From contig NZ_JASHIE010000020.1 of assembly GCF_030056655.1 (NCBI RefSeq), forward strand, positions 59,379 to 123,378: DNA of 64,000 nt, given 5' to 3'. This stretch comes from Flectobacillus rivi. Lineage in GTDB: Bacteria; Bacteroidota; Bacteroidia; Cytophagales; Spirosomataceae. The notes below the pieces were generated by a model. That model was given only the letters and a program-made list of their open reading frames with translations. It did no database searches and was not told the origin of the DNA. Below are positions 46,813 through 55,309 of this stretch, piece after piece. A program made the position numbers and the translations under genes. Each line of letters starts with the position of its first letter. Within the stretch, counting starts at the first letter, position 1.

Positions 46813-47169
46813 GGTTTGATTTAATGTTTACTGCAATTTTGCAAAAGTTTATTCCAAATGCTATACTGCTCTTGCAGGCTAGAATGATGGAGTAGAATCA
46901 AGCCTTGTGTTCAAAAAAATGTTAGAATCGACTTGATAAGAACTACAAAAATAAACATTTGACGGACTTATTGTAGTATTTGCGATTGATAAATTATTGT
47001 TGGTTAAAACGCAAGATTTTATGAAAAAGTATGCAAAAAATAAATCATATACTTTCTTACAAATAGTTTTAACTACAATATATTGAAATGTGTAGAGAAC
47101 ACCGCTACAAATTGCGATGAGTGGTTGAAATGTATTGTGACTGGTCAACGAGTGTTTTCTAGTTATGAA
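46813..47169. other. Intergenic region, nothing clear
   Basis: 357 bp of AT-rich sequence upstream of the FKBP gene. I see no gene or strong hairpin. Confidence 0.55.
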
Positions 47170-48006
47170 TTAGGCATCGACTAGTGTTTGAATATCAAAT
47201 TTTTGCATTTTCATAAATGCTTGAACCACATTTTTACTTTTTGCTGGGTCACTCATGAGCTTTGGCAAAATACTTGGTACAATTTGCCAAGAAACACCAT
47301 ATTGATCTGCGAGCCAACCGCATTGGTCATATCTTCCATTTTTACCTAAATTTTCCCAGTAATAATCGATTTCCTCTTGGGTATCACATTCAACAACGAA
47401 TGAATTGCCAGGAGAGAAATCAAAGTCGTGCGCATTGTGACTACTGATGGCATTAAACAAAATACTGCCTAATTGGTACTGACAAAAAAGAAGTCTTTCT
47501 TCTGGAAAGTTGAAGTGAGCTGGGTATGGGGACTCTATTTTTACACTAGAATTGTCAAAAATCTGTACGTACTGATAGACAGCTTCCTTGAGTTTTGGAA
47601 ATTTATCATTGGCAAAAAGGAGGGTAGGAACGATTTTTTGAGGAGCTTCGATTGCTTGAATATCCAATTGCCAGTACACGCCAAACTTGTCGCAGAGCCA
47701 TGCGTATTTCTTGCTCCAATCATATTCTCCTAATGGCATTACGGCGTTACCTCCTTCCAAAAGTGCTGTATATAATCGCTCTATTTCCTGTTCACTGCCA
47801 CAATATACATAGTACGACACAGCTGGAGTTGGCTTATATCGTGGACCGCCATTTAATCCCATAAATTTAGTACCCATTAGCTCAAAGGAGCTTACCATTG
47901 GGTTCTGTTGGAGAATATGCGAATTAGGAAATAGTTTGGTATAAAAATCAGCAGCCTCTGTGGCTTGGTGATTGTACCAAATACAAGAGTAAATGGGCTT
48001 TTGCAT
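47170..48006 (-). CDS. PhnB-like VOC family protein, two domains
   Basis: 278 residues made of two PhnB/3-demethylubiquinone-methyltransferase-like VOC domains. The first (about 1-117) has IYSCIWYNHQATEAADFYTK, EYDWSKKYAWLCDKFGVYWQ. The second (about 125-265) repeats the pattern with FVVECDTQEEIDYYWENLG and YDQCGWLADQYGVSWQIVP. These proteins form a metal- or ligand-binding cleft; despite the name they are not methyltransferases. Function is unknown. It stands alone on the minus strand and is preceded upstream by the CTAGTTC palindrome at 48030. Confidence 0.88.
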   Translation of the reverse strand: MQKPIYSCIWYNHQATEAADFYTKLFPNSHILQQNPMVSSFELMGTKFMGLNGGPRYKPTPAVSYYVYCGSEQEIERLYTALLEGGNAVMPLGEYDWSKKYAWLCDKFGVYWQLDIQAIEAPQKIVPTLLFANDKFPKLKEAVYQYVQIFDNSSVKIESPYPAHFNFPEERLLFCQYQLGSILFNAISSHNAHDFDFSPGNSFVVECDTQEEIDYYWENLGKNGRYDQCGWLADQYGVSWQIVPSILPKLMSDPAKSKNVVQAFMKMQKFDIQTLVDA

Positions 48007-48029
48007 GATTGTCTTTGAATTTTTAAGTA

Positions 48030-48056
48030 CTAGTTCAAGACTTAGTCTTGGACCTA
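48030..48056. repeat. 27-bp imperfect palindrome, CTAGTTC family
   Basis: CTAGTTCAAGACTTAGTCTT then GGACCTA. A half copy follows at 48093-48118 (ACTAAATCTTGAACTAGGTA), matching 1613-1633 closely. Confidence 0.7.
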
Positions 48057-48133
48057 TCTTTTACATAGTTTTAAATTGAAATAAAGGCTATTTCGATACT
48101 AAATCTTGAACTAGGTATCTACACAAACTTATC

Positions 48134-48613
48134 CTACATCAGATTTAATACTTCTTTATATCTCCCAGATTCTGCAAATTCTTTGATAATTCTGTTTCTT
48201 TCAGAAAGGAGCTTTGTCATGTATTTAGTTAAAAATAAGTGATTTGCCAACTTTCCAAGAAATCCTAATGGCGATTCAAACTCAAACCAATCTGTCATAA
48301 GCACCTTACCTCCAACATATTCAAATTGATGAATATGAGTCAGCGACTTGAAAGCTCCTTTAATCAATTCATCCTTAAAGTAATAGGGGCGCTCATACGC
48401 CGTAATATGTGCTGACAGGTGTTGTTTGATACCAAAATGTGTTGCTTCGAAGGTCACATATTCACCTAAGCCAATCAGCCCTGTGGTTTTTCCTTCGATG
48501 GCTTTTTCTTTAGTATGAGCCGTTGAGATAGTATGTAAATCAATGCTTCTAGCTAAATCAAAGCAGATTTCTAGACTGGATTCTATCTCGGTTTGAAGTT
48601 TAATCAGAGGCAT
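48134..48613 (-). CDS. SRPBCC (START-like) family protein
   Basis: 159 residues. The pattern is the hydrophobic-ligand-binding SRPBCC fold: starts MPLIKLQTEIESSLEICFDL with LARSIDLH, strands around EYVTFEATHFGIKQHLSAHI, and a C-terminal helix (FLTKYMTKLLSERNRIIKEF). I chose the ATG at 48613, because the frame upstream to 48706 reads through the GTAGAGACG repeat and is not protein-like. Such proteins bind lipids or aromatic small molecules; no substrate is evident. Confidence 0.82.
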   Translation of the reverse strand: MPLIKLQTEIESSLEICFDLARSIDLHTISTAHTKEKAIEGKTTGLIGLGEYVTFEATHFGIKQHLSAHITAYERPYYFKDELIKGAFKSLTHIHQFEYVGGKVLMTDWFEFESPLGFLGKLANHLFLTKYMTKLLSERNRIIKEFAESGRYKEVLNLM

Positions 48614-48665
48614 TTGTAAATTGTGAATGAGCGATTTAGTGAATTGTGAATTAAAAATTGTGTAG

Positions 48666-48698
48666 GTAGAGACGCAAAGCCTTGCGTTTCCAGTAGAC
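48666..48698. repeat. GTAGAGACG-family repeat
   Basis: GTAGAGACGCAAAGCCTTGC, ending GTAGAC. It is related to 43653-43678. Confidence 0.55.
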
Positions 48699-48720
48699 AT
48701 TACCATTAACCATTTTTCTA

Positions 48721-48755
48721 GCTAACGGCTAACGGCTAACGGCTAACGGCTAACG
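48721..48755. repeat. Heptamer tandem repeat GCTAACG x5
   Basis: Five exact GCTAACG units, extended on both sides by partial units. It abuts the stop codon of the YiaA-like gene at 48757. Confidence 0.9.
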
Positions 48756-48756
48756 G

Positions 48757-49146
48757 CTAGTTTCCCTTCTGACTATCTCTAGTATTTTTCTGTACGGCAA
48801 TTGCACCGAAAAGTGCTAGAAGAAAAGCAAAAGCATAAAATCCCTTTTCGCTCGGAAGTAGCGTTGCATTCCATAAGCCCACGGTTAACAGAACAATCGT
48901 TAAAATGGTTGAAAACCAGCTTAGACTGTAATAAATAGCTGTAACGGGAATATTTTCTAGTTTGTCACGAACACTTTTTTGTAGTGAAATCACAGAGAAA
49001 AGGCCATACATCAAAACCGTGAAATAGTATCCTTTTTCGTTAAGTGCCATTTCGGCGTTCCATAAACCGATGAGGTATCCAATGATTCCTATGCCGAGTG
49101 CTACCCAAGAAGCGGCCACAAATGCACTAGAAGGTTGTTGATTCAT
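48757..49146 (-). CDS. YiaA-like inner-membrane protein
   Basis: 129 residues with four membrane helices arranged as two repeats: ASWVALGIGIIGYLIGLWNA with EKGYYFTVLMYGLFSVISLQKSVRD, and TILTIVLLTVGLWNATLLPS with EKGFYAFAFLLALFGAIAVQKNTRD. The paired two-helix units with WNA and QKxxRD are the YiaA/YiaB signature; E. coli YiaA has two such units. Function is unknown. I chose MNQQPSSAF at 49146; 20 residues upstream are not conserved-looking. The stop codon lies in a heptamer repeat. Confidence 0.88.
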   Translation of the reverse strand: MNQQPSSAFVAASWVALGIGIIGYLIGLWNAEMALNEKGYYFTVLMYGLFSVISLQKSVRDKLENIPVTAIYYSLSWFSTILTIVLLTVGLWNATLLPSEKGFYAFAFLLALFGAIAVQKNTRDSQKGN

Positions 49147-49368
49147 ATTTAAAGGGTTTTGTATTTGAGTTAGAACTTGTTGACAAGATACAAAGCATCT
49201 TGTCAATTGATAGAATGGTATTATTTTTTATGAGATAATCGATGTTATTCAGCTAAGTAAAAGGAAGTTATTAGTTAACAGTATGTCAGTTATCAGAATA
49301 AACTCATAATCAGAAGGATACATATCACTATGTGCCGCAGATATTGTTAATCCATATCATCTTGTATC

Positions 49369-49812
49369 CTAGTTGAGGTTTTTTACAAAACATACAATCC
49401 TTCCAACTTCTTCGAAACCAGCTTTTTGATGGAATATAATACTGCCTGAATTGGCAAGTTCCGAGTCTGAACAAAGTTGCGTGTATCCTTGTGAGCGAGC
49501 CCATTGCTCAGCTTTGTGGATGAGTTGAATGGCTAAGCCTTTTTTACGAAAAACATTGTCAACGTAAATTCCTTCGACGTAGGCTACAGGCATATCTTCG
49601 GCACCTTCTACATAGTCTTGACGAACACTCAATTCAATAAATCCAATAGGTTTTTGATCTTGTAGTAATAGAAAAGCTGTTGGGTGCTCTGCCAATAATA
49701 CTTCTTCAAAATGCTCTGACATTTCGTCGAAATGAGTATCAGTCCAAAGTTGGGTGGCTAAATGGGCTAGGATGGAGATGTTTTCTCTCGATATTTCTTG
49801 AATGCTTGTCAT
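49369..49812 (-). CDS. GNAT acetyltransferase resembling aminoglycoside 6'-N-acetyltransferase
   Basis: 147 residues, one GNAT domain. Sequence landmarks: LSVRQDYVEGAEDMPVAYVE, GIYVDNVFRKKGLAIQLIHK (acetyl-CoA-binding R-x-x-G-x-A), AEQWARSQGYTQLCSDSELA and HQKAGFEEVGRIVCFVKNL. These align by memory with AAC(6')-I enzymes such as the Acinetobacter AAC(6') group (YVEGIYV, WA-x-G-T, ASD-x-x-x, GF-E-R-V-F-K). If so it would acetylate the 6' amino group of aminoglycosides. A different amine substrate is possible. It is a single gene, downstream of the SusCD terminator. Confidence 0.85.
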   Translation of the reverse strand: MTSIQEISRENISILAHLATQLWTDTHFDEMSEHFEEVLLAEHPTAFLLLQDQKPIGFIELSVRQDYVEGAEDMPVAYVEGIYVDNVFRKKGLAIQLIHKAEQWARSQGYTQLCSDSELANSGSIIFHQKAGFEEVGRIVCFVKNLN

Positions 49813-49899
49813 TAGAGGTATGGTTTTTTACCTAAAAATAAGGATTATTCTTAATTAATAGTCTAGGTTTCAGAAAAATCATATTCCTTGAAAGTAAAA

Positions 49900-49940
49900 A
49901 AGCTGATTCAAAGAGATAATGATCTACCTTGAATCAGCTT
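49900..49940 (-). terminator. Terminator of the FecR-linked SusCD operon
   Basis: Perfect 12-bp arms AAGCTGATTCAA (49900-49911) and TTGAATCAGCTT (49929-49940), followed on the minus strand by a T run. Confidence 0.8.
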
Positions 49941-50008
49941 AAGTATTAATGGATTTTCAAATAATCACTAATTGTATGTTAGGACTGTCGAAGGATTTCA
50001 AATTTTTG

Positions 50009-50116
50009 CAGATTTGGGATTTCTGATTTCGGAAATAAAGAAAAATACATTTATTTTCTACCAATAAAAAGGTAGATTACACTTCCGAAATCCAACATCC
50101 AATATCCGAAATAAAT
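50009..50116. repeat. GATTTCGGA-family inverted element, split copy
   Basis: Left half GCAGATTTGGGATTTCTGAT plus TTCGGAAAT (50009-50036) is identical to that at 38873, but about 55 bp of AT-rich sequence is inserted before the right half (AAATCCAACATCCAATATCC, then GAAATAA). Confidence 0.65.
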
Positions 50117-50155
50117 GCTTCTAGCAGCCCTAATTCTTACATTCAGTACTAACGT

Positions 50156-51580
50156 TTAATTGTATCCATTGTTTTGCGTAATTACTGGATTTTGAGACCT
50201 TACGATTTGAGGAATAGGAAGCAATAGCTTATCTGTCGTAATGGCTTTTCCTTTTGGTTGCAATACTGTAATGGCACGGTTGGTACGTTTCAAATCAAAC
50301 CAACGATGGAATTCTATAGCAAGTTCTACCCTTCTTTCGTGCTCAATAGCAGTACTCAATGAACCTGCAAAAGCAGTTGGGTAGCCTGCGTCGCCAAATT
50401 TAGGTAGCCCTGCTCTTGTTCTTACTTGGTTCAGATAAGTAGCATCGCCTGTAGCTTCGGACAGCATTAATAGTACATCAGCATAGCGTAATACCATAAA
50501 GTTGTTATTGGCTAAAGGGTTACCGCTTCCAATTGGCGCATTGGTATGAGTCCATTTGATAGGATATTTTTGCGCAATAAAGGTTGTACCATTATTATAT
50601 CCTAAAGCAATAGACAAGTCTCTACGTGGGTCGTTAGCTTCGTATTCGTTGTACAAATCGTCAGTTACTTGGTTCATGCCACTACCATAAAATCCAAGGA
50701 AGTTATTGTTTGGATAAAAAGTTTGGTAGTAACGACTGTAAGGTGCTGATGCCGAACCTCCCAAAAACTGAATTTCGAAAATAGATTCTTTGGTGTTTTT
50801 GACATTAGGTCCCCAAAGACTACCATAGGTACTCAATAAAGCATATTGGTTACTATTGTACACATCCTTCAATACATTTGCTGCGGAGGTTTTGTCGCCC
50901 AAGGTCAAATATACTTTTCCTAACAGTGCTTGTGCAGCACCTTTTGAGGCACGACCGATTTTAGTACTAGGAATGGCAGAAGCCAAAGGCAAATTTTCGA
51001 TAGCAAAGCCTAAATCCTTCTTAATCAAATCATACACATCGGCTTGTGGCGAGCGAGGTACGGCATAGGCCTCGTCACCCGAAAGAGGCTTTGTTACCAA
51101 AGGAATATCGCCCCAAGTTTGAACCATATTAAAGTAAAATAAGGCTCTCAAAAAACGCATTTGCGAACGAACATCATTTTTGTAGGCTTCACTCAATGAG
51201 GCTGTCTCGATTTTATCCAAAACGATATTTGTACTAAAAACAGCACGGTAATAGTCTTGCCAGAACTGATACACCATCGTATTGGTGGTCATCAAGCTAT
51301 AATCTTTAAACTGCCATTTGTCTGCCTGAATCCCTGAAATATTGTACATAATGGCGTTGTCGCTCATTTGTTCATTACAATACGAAACGGGTCCCTCTGG
51401 GTGATAAACGGTGTATAAAGAAGCGTATGCCGAATTGATGGCAAGTTCAAAGTCGTCGGTTGATTTGAAATTGTCTGCCGTTGCATTCGAAATAGGCGCA
51501 AGTTCTAAAAATGAATCACTACAACTGGTAGTAAGCAAACTTGCGGCAAGGAGAAGGTATATTTTTACAATTTTTTTCAT
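50156..51580 (-). CDS. SusD/RagB family nutrient-binding lipoprotein
   Basis: 474 residues. Lipobox LLTTSC, then DSFLELAPISNATADNFKST. SusD landmarks: RFLRALFYFNMVQTWGDIPL, KGAAQALLGKVYLTLGDK, FMVLRYADVLLMLSEA, and the C-terminal HERRVELAIEFHRWFDLKRT and LLPIPQIVRSQNPVITQNNG. It works at the outer-membrane surface with the SusC encoded 35 bp upstream. It differs enough from the SusD at 19456 to be a separate lineage. The operon ends at the terminator at 49900. Confidence 0.94.
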   Translation of the reverse strand: MKKIVKIYLLLAASLLTTSCSDSFLELAPISNATADNFKSTDDFELAINSAYASLYTVYHPEGPVSYCNEQMSDNAIMYNISGIQADKWQFKDYSLMTTNTMVYQFWQDYYRAVFSTNIVLDKIETASLSEAYKNDVRSQMRFLRALFYFNMVQTWGDIPLVTKPLSGDEAYAVPRSPQADVYDLIKKDLGFAIENLPLASAIPSTKIGRASKGAAQALLGKVYLTLGDKTSAANVLKDVYNSNQYALLSTYGSLWGPNVKNTKESIFEIQFLGGSASAPYSRYYQTFYPNNNFLGFYGSGMNQVTDDLYNEYEANDPRRDLSIALGYNNGTTFIAQKYPIKWTHTNAPIGSGNPLANNNFMVLRYADVLLMLSEATGDATYLNQVRTRAGLPKFGDAGYPTAFAGSLSTAIEHERRVELAIEFHRWFDLKRTNRAITVLQPKGKAITTDKLLLPIPQIVRSQNPVITQNNGYN

Positions 51581-51615
51581 GTCTATCCTGTTTTTTGAAG
51601 TTTAAAAAACATTGA

Positions 51616-54600
51616 TTAAAAATCTATCTTAGCACCAATCGTAATAACTCTTGGAATTGGGTATGAGCCATAATCTACGCCTATAAAAGCACCATTTGGC
51701 GCATTTCCTGAGGCGTTCAAACCACTTGAAGAGTTACCATTGGCTTCACCCGAAAAGTTGGATGCGTTATAAGTAGTATTTTCAGGGTCGTAATTGGTGT
51801 ACTTACTCCACAAATACACGTTTTCGGCATTTACGTACACACGTGCCGTTTTCAAATGTAATTTTTGAGTGATAGACGCTGGGATAGTGTACGAAACGCG
51901 AATGTTTTTCAATCTCACAAATGAGGCATCTTCTACCCAAAGACTTGTGAATTGGTCTTGCAAACCTGTCAAACCTAATGTAGCTCTGAAGTGTGTGCCA
52001 TCGCCTGGGTCAGATTCTGAGCGCCAACGATTGGCTACACCTGCGTACATATTACGTCCGTTGTTCCAAAAACCAGAGTAACGGAAGTTTTGATTAACGA
52101 TTTCGCCTCCGAATGAGCCTTGGAACATAAACGACAAGTCAAAGCCTTTATAAGAGAAATTGTTGGTGATACCCGCCATAAAGTCAGGTTGATAATTACC
52201 CAAGGTTGTACGGTCGTCAACTGTAATTTTTCCATCACCATTGACATCTCTGATGATTGGGTCACCAGGTTTTGTGGTCGAATAATGCGGTGTTGCATCT
52301 ACCTGTGCTTGATTTTTGAAAACACCATCCACTACATAGCCATAGAAATTAGAAATCGGCTGTCCAACTTCTGTTTTTACAGTGACCACAAAGTCTGTGT
52401 AAGTAATAGGAGCGTTGTTTTGACCTAATTGTAATACTTTGTTTCGGTTTGAGCTAAAGTTGAAATCAGTTGACCAGCTAAATTTCGGCGTTTGAATGTT
52501 CTGTGTATTCAAGTTTAATTCAACACCCTTGTTTTCCATTTTACCGATATTTGTCAACTGCGTAGAGAAGCCCGTAATATCTGGAACAGGCACGTTCAAC
52601 AACATATCGTTGGTCGTTGAATTGTAATATTCAGCAGATAAACCAATACGGTTGTTCAGCAATTTTAAGTCTAGCCCAAGGTTAAATTGAGTTGTACGTT
52701 CCCATTGCAAATTGGTATTGGCAATATTCGAAATCGCTAAACCAGAAGCTAGGGTTGAGCCTGAAACATAGTTAGATGAACTTAATAAACTCGTAGAGCC
52801 ATAATTAGGGATTTGATTGTTACCCGACATACCATAACTTACTCTGAATTTCAGGTTATTGATAGCTCGAATATCTTTCATGAAGTTTTCGTCTGAAACT
52901 ACCCACGCACCAGATACTGAAGGAAAATATCCCCAACGGCTGTTGCCTCCAAATCTTGAACTACCATCACGACGGATAGCGGCAGTGAAGAAATATCTAT
53001 TCAAATAATTATACTGTGCTCTTGCCAAATACGAAATCATAGCCCATTCTGAGGCATTGGTAAAGCCACTTGATACTACTCCAGCGTTGAGGGTTTCAAC
53101 CAAGTCATTTGGAAAACTACCAGAAGTAATCGAAGCAAATTCGTTGCGTTGTTTTTGAACAGAATAGCCCAAGAGTAAAGCCAAATTGTGATCGCCAAAG
53201 CTTTTGTCATAGTTCAAGGTATTCTCACTTAACCAGTTTAAACTATATCCACTTGTTGAATAACCTTCAGCAGGGAGAATCCCAGAATAGCCATAGCCTT
53301 GTTTGTTGACACGATAAGAGTTGTAACGTGTATTGTACAAATTGGCGCTAATACTGGTTTTGAATTTTAAATCATCCAAAATTTTATATTCCAAAAAGCC
53401 TGTAGCTAGTGTGTTGAAAGTCTTATTTTGCTTGTGGATATAGCGTGTCAATGAATATGGATGCCATAAGTTTAGGTCATTGTAGGCTACATATTTGTTC
53501 CAAACCGAGTTAGGGTCGCGATAACCGATATTACCATTTTCGTTGTAAACTGGAAAAATAGGGTCACTCTGCAATGCCAAACTTACCACATCACTTTTTC
53601 CTTGAGTACCATCGGTTCTATCAAAAATTCCTGTAACACCAAGATTTAAGCCAATCGTAAACTTATTACTCAATTGATGTTTGATATTTGAACGTAACGA
53701 AAGGCGCTTATAGTAGTTTTCGTCCAAAACGGCATCTTGACTCAAATACGCTGCCGAAAACATAAACTGTGTTTTGTCTGTACCGCCCGAAGCAGAGAAC
53801 TGTGCATTCTGCGAAGGAGCTACTCTAAACATTACATCTTGCCAATCTGTACCTTTTCCAAACTGTTGAGGATTAGTCAAAAACTCATCAGGGATTTTGT
53901 AAACCGAGCCTCTCAAACTGTTAGGATCAGAAGCTTTGTTTTTAGCTGGATTCAAATCAACCCAAGCATTATTGTGAACATCGATGTAATAGTCAATCCA
54001 CTGCTGAGCATCCATCATTTTAACGCGTCTTTCTACGCTTTGTACACCCGATTCATAGCCAACGCTGAAGGTGGTTTTGCCTGCTTTTCCTAATTTGGTT
54101 GTCACCAAAATAACGCCATTGGCACCTCTTGAACCATAAATTGCTGCTGAAGAGGCATCTTTCAATACCTCCACAGATTCAATATCCTGAGGGTTTACCA
54201 TATTCAAGTTGAAGTTTTCGAGCGGTACACCATCCACCACAAAAAGTGGGTTTGTTCCAGCCGTAATGGAGCTTACACCACGAATACGAATAATAGGAGA
54301 TACCCCTGGAGCACCTTGACTTTGGCTAATATTTACACCAGCAATCTGACCAGAAAGTGCTTGAGTCACATTGCTAAATGAACGGTCTTGGAACTGCTTA
54401 AAACCTACTGATGATACCGCACCAGATACTGCTCTTTTGCTTTGGGTACCATAACCTACCACGACAACTTCGTCTAATGATTGAAGTTCGAGTGCCAAAG
54501 AAATATTGAAAACGGTACGATTACCAACCACTATTTCTTGTTTAACGTAGCCCACATAACTAAAAACCAAGGTCGTATTTTCGGAAGGTACCTCAATTTT

Positions 54601-55125
54601 GAAATGCCCACTTGCGTCTGAATTCGTTCCTTTGGTCGTGCCTTTGATGGTAATATTTACCCCTGGGAGGGCTTTTCCTTTTTCGTCGGTAATAGTTCCT
54701 GAAACAGTTGGTAAAGCCACCACGTTTTCTCGCTCTGTTTCGGGCGTGCTGGGAGTACTGGGTGCTTCGATTTTACGTAAAACAATTTGATTGTTAAACA
54801 TTACATACGTCACCGAAAGAGGTTTGAGTAAACGCTCTAATACATCGCCTACACGCTCGTTGCTTGCCAAAAGAGTGACAGTTCTGTTGAGAGGCACAAC
54901 TTGCGAGTTGTAAGAGATTCTTATTTGAGCAGTTTTTTCAATTTTTTGTAAAGCTGATTTTAGGACTATTCCGTCGATAGAGATACTAATCTTTTTGTTG
55001 AGTTCTTCTTGTGCTGAGGTTTTTGCCCAAGCAAAACTCGTGAGGAATAGAATCATGAAAAACTGCATTCCAGTAATTCTCATAATAGTAAGCCAAAAAG
55101 CCTTTGATTGTCGATTTTTTTTCAT
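51616..55125 (-). CDS. SusC/RagA transporter with N-terminal STN signalling domain
   Basis: 1,169 residues. After the signal region comes a secretin/TonB N-terminal (STN) domain (about 40-115, KKISISIDGIVLKSALQKIE, RVGDVLERLLKPLSVTYVMF), then a carboxypeptidase-regulatory-like domain (about 140-215, SGTITDEKGKALPGVNITIK). The plug has DEVVVVGYGTQSKRAVSGAV, PLFVVDGVPLENFN and SVEVLKDASSAAIYGSRGAN, and the barrel ends ITIGAKIDF. The STN domain is the hallmark of receptors that signal to a FecR anti-sigma factor, and a FecR gene lies 184 bp upstream. Several Mets near the N-terminus make the exact start uncertain. Confidence 0.94.
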   Translation of the reverse strand: MKKNRQSKAFWLTIMRITGMQFFMILFLTSFAWAKTSAQEELNKKISISIDGIVLKSALQKIEKTAQIRISYNSQVVPLNRTVTLLASNERVGDVLERLLKPLSVTYVMFNNQIVLRKIEAPSTPSTPETERENVVALPTVSGTITDEKGKALPGVNITIKGTTKGTNSDASGHFKIEVPSENTTLVFSYVGYVKQEIVVGNRTVFNISLALELQSLDEVVVVGYGTQSKRAVSGAVSSVGFKQFQDRSFSNVTQALSGQIAGVNISQSQGAPGVSPIIRIRGVSSITAGTNPLFVVDGVPLENFNLNMVNPQDIESVEVLKDASSAAIYGSRGANGVILVTTKLGKAGKTTFSVGYESGVQSVERRVKMMDAQQWIDYYIDVHNNAWVDLNPAKNKASDPNSLRGSVYKIPDEFLTNPQQFGKGTDWQDVMFRVAPSQNAQFSASGGTDKTQFMFSAAYLSQDAVLDENYYKRLSLRSNIKHQLSNKFTIGLNLGVTGIFDRTDGTQGKSDVVSLALQSDPIFPVYNENGNIGYRDPNSVWNKYVAYNDLNLWHPYSLTRYIHKQNKTFNTLATGFLEYKILDDLKFKTSISANLYNTRYNSYRVNKQGYGYSGILPAEGYSTSGYSLNWLSENTLNYDKSFGDHNLALLLGYSVQKQRNEFASITSGSFPNDLVETLNAGVVSSGFTNASEWAMISYLARAQYNYLNRYFFTAAIRRDGSSRFGGNSRWGYFPSVSGAWVVSDENFMKDIRAINNLKFRVSYGMSGNNQIPNYGSTSLLSSSNYVSGSTLASGLAISNIANTNLQWERTTQFNLGLDLKLLNNRIGLSAEYYNSTTNDMLLNVPVPDITGFSTQLTNIGKMENKGVELNLNTQNIQTPKFSWSTDFNFSSNRNKVLQLGQNNAPITYTDFVVTVKTEVGQPISNFYGYVVDGVFKNQAQVDATPHYSTTKPGDPIIRDVNGDGKITVDDRTTLGNYQPDFMAGITNNFSYKGFDLSFMFQGSFGGEIVNQNFRYSGFWNNGRNMYAGVANRWRSESDPGDGTHFRATLGLTGLQDQFTSLWVEDASFVRLKNIRVSYTIPASITQKLHLKTARVYVNAENVYLWSKYTNYDPENTTYNASNFSGEANGNSSSGLNASGNAPNGAFIGVDYGSYPIPRVITIGAKIDF

Positions 55126-55309
55126 AAACTTGAATGGTTTTCTGTTAAGTAAAACAAAAACATCCCCTTACCCTTTTTTGAAAGGGCATGTTGAGCAGAC
55201 AGGAAGGGGAAAAATGCTAGGTGTTTGTTGTGTGCCACCACGACATACACCTTTTTTTATTGCTATGGAGGGAAGGAGTTAAGTAGGTTTTTCATTGCGA
55301 TTGTTTTAT

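Larger units (their letters stand above)
49813..50155. other. Intergenic region with terminator and inverted element
   Basis: Holds the terminator at 49900 and the inverted element at 50009. No gene is seen. Confidence 0.6.

Noticed and set aside
46879..47148. 89-codon frame on the minus strand upstream of the FKBP gene
   Set aside because: AT-rich, no recognisable motif or signal, and it occupies the likely promoter region.
48721..48755. CRISPR-like array at the heptamer repeat
   Set aside because: Units are contiguous 7-mers with no spacers and no cas genes nearby.
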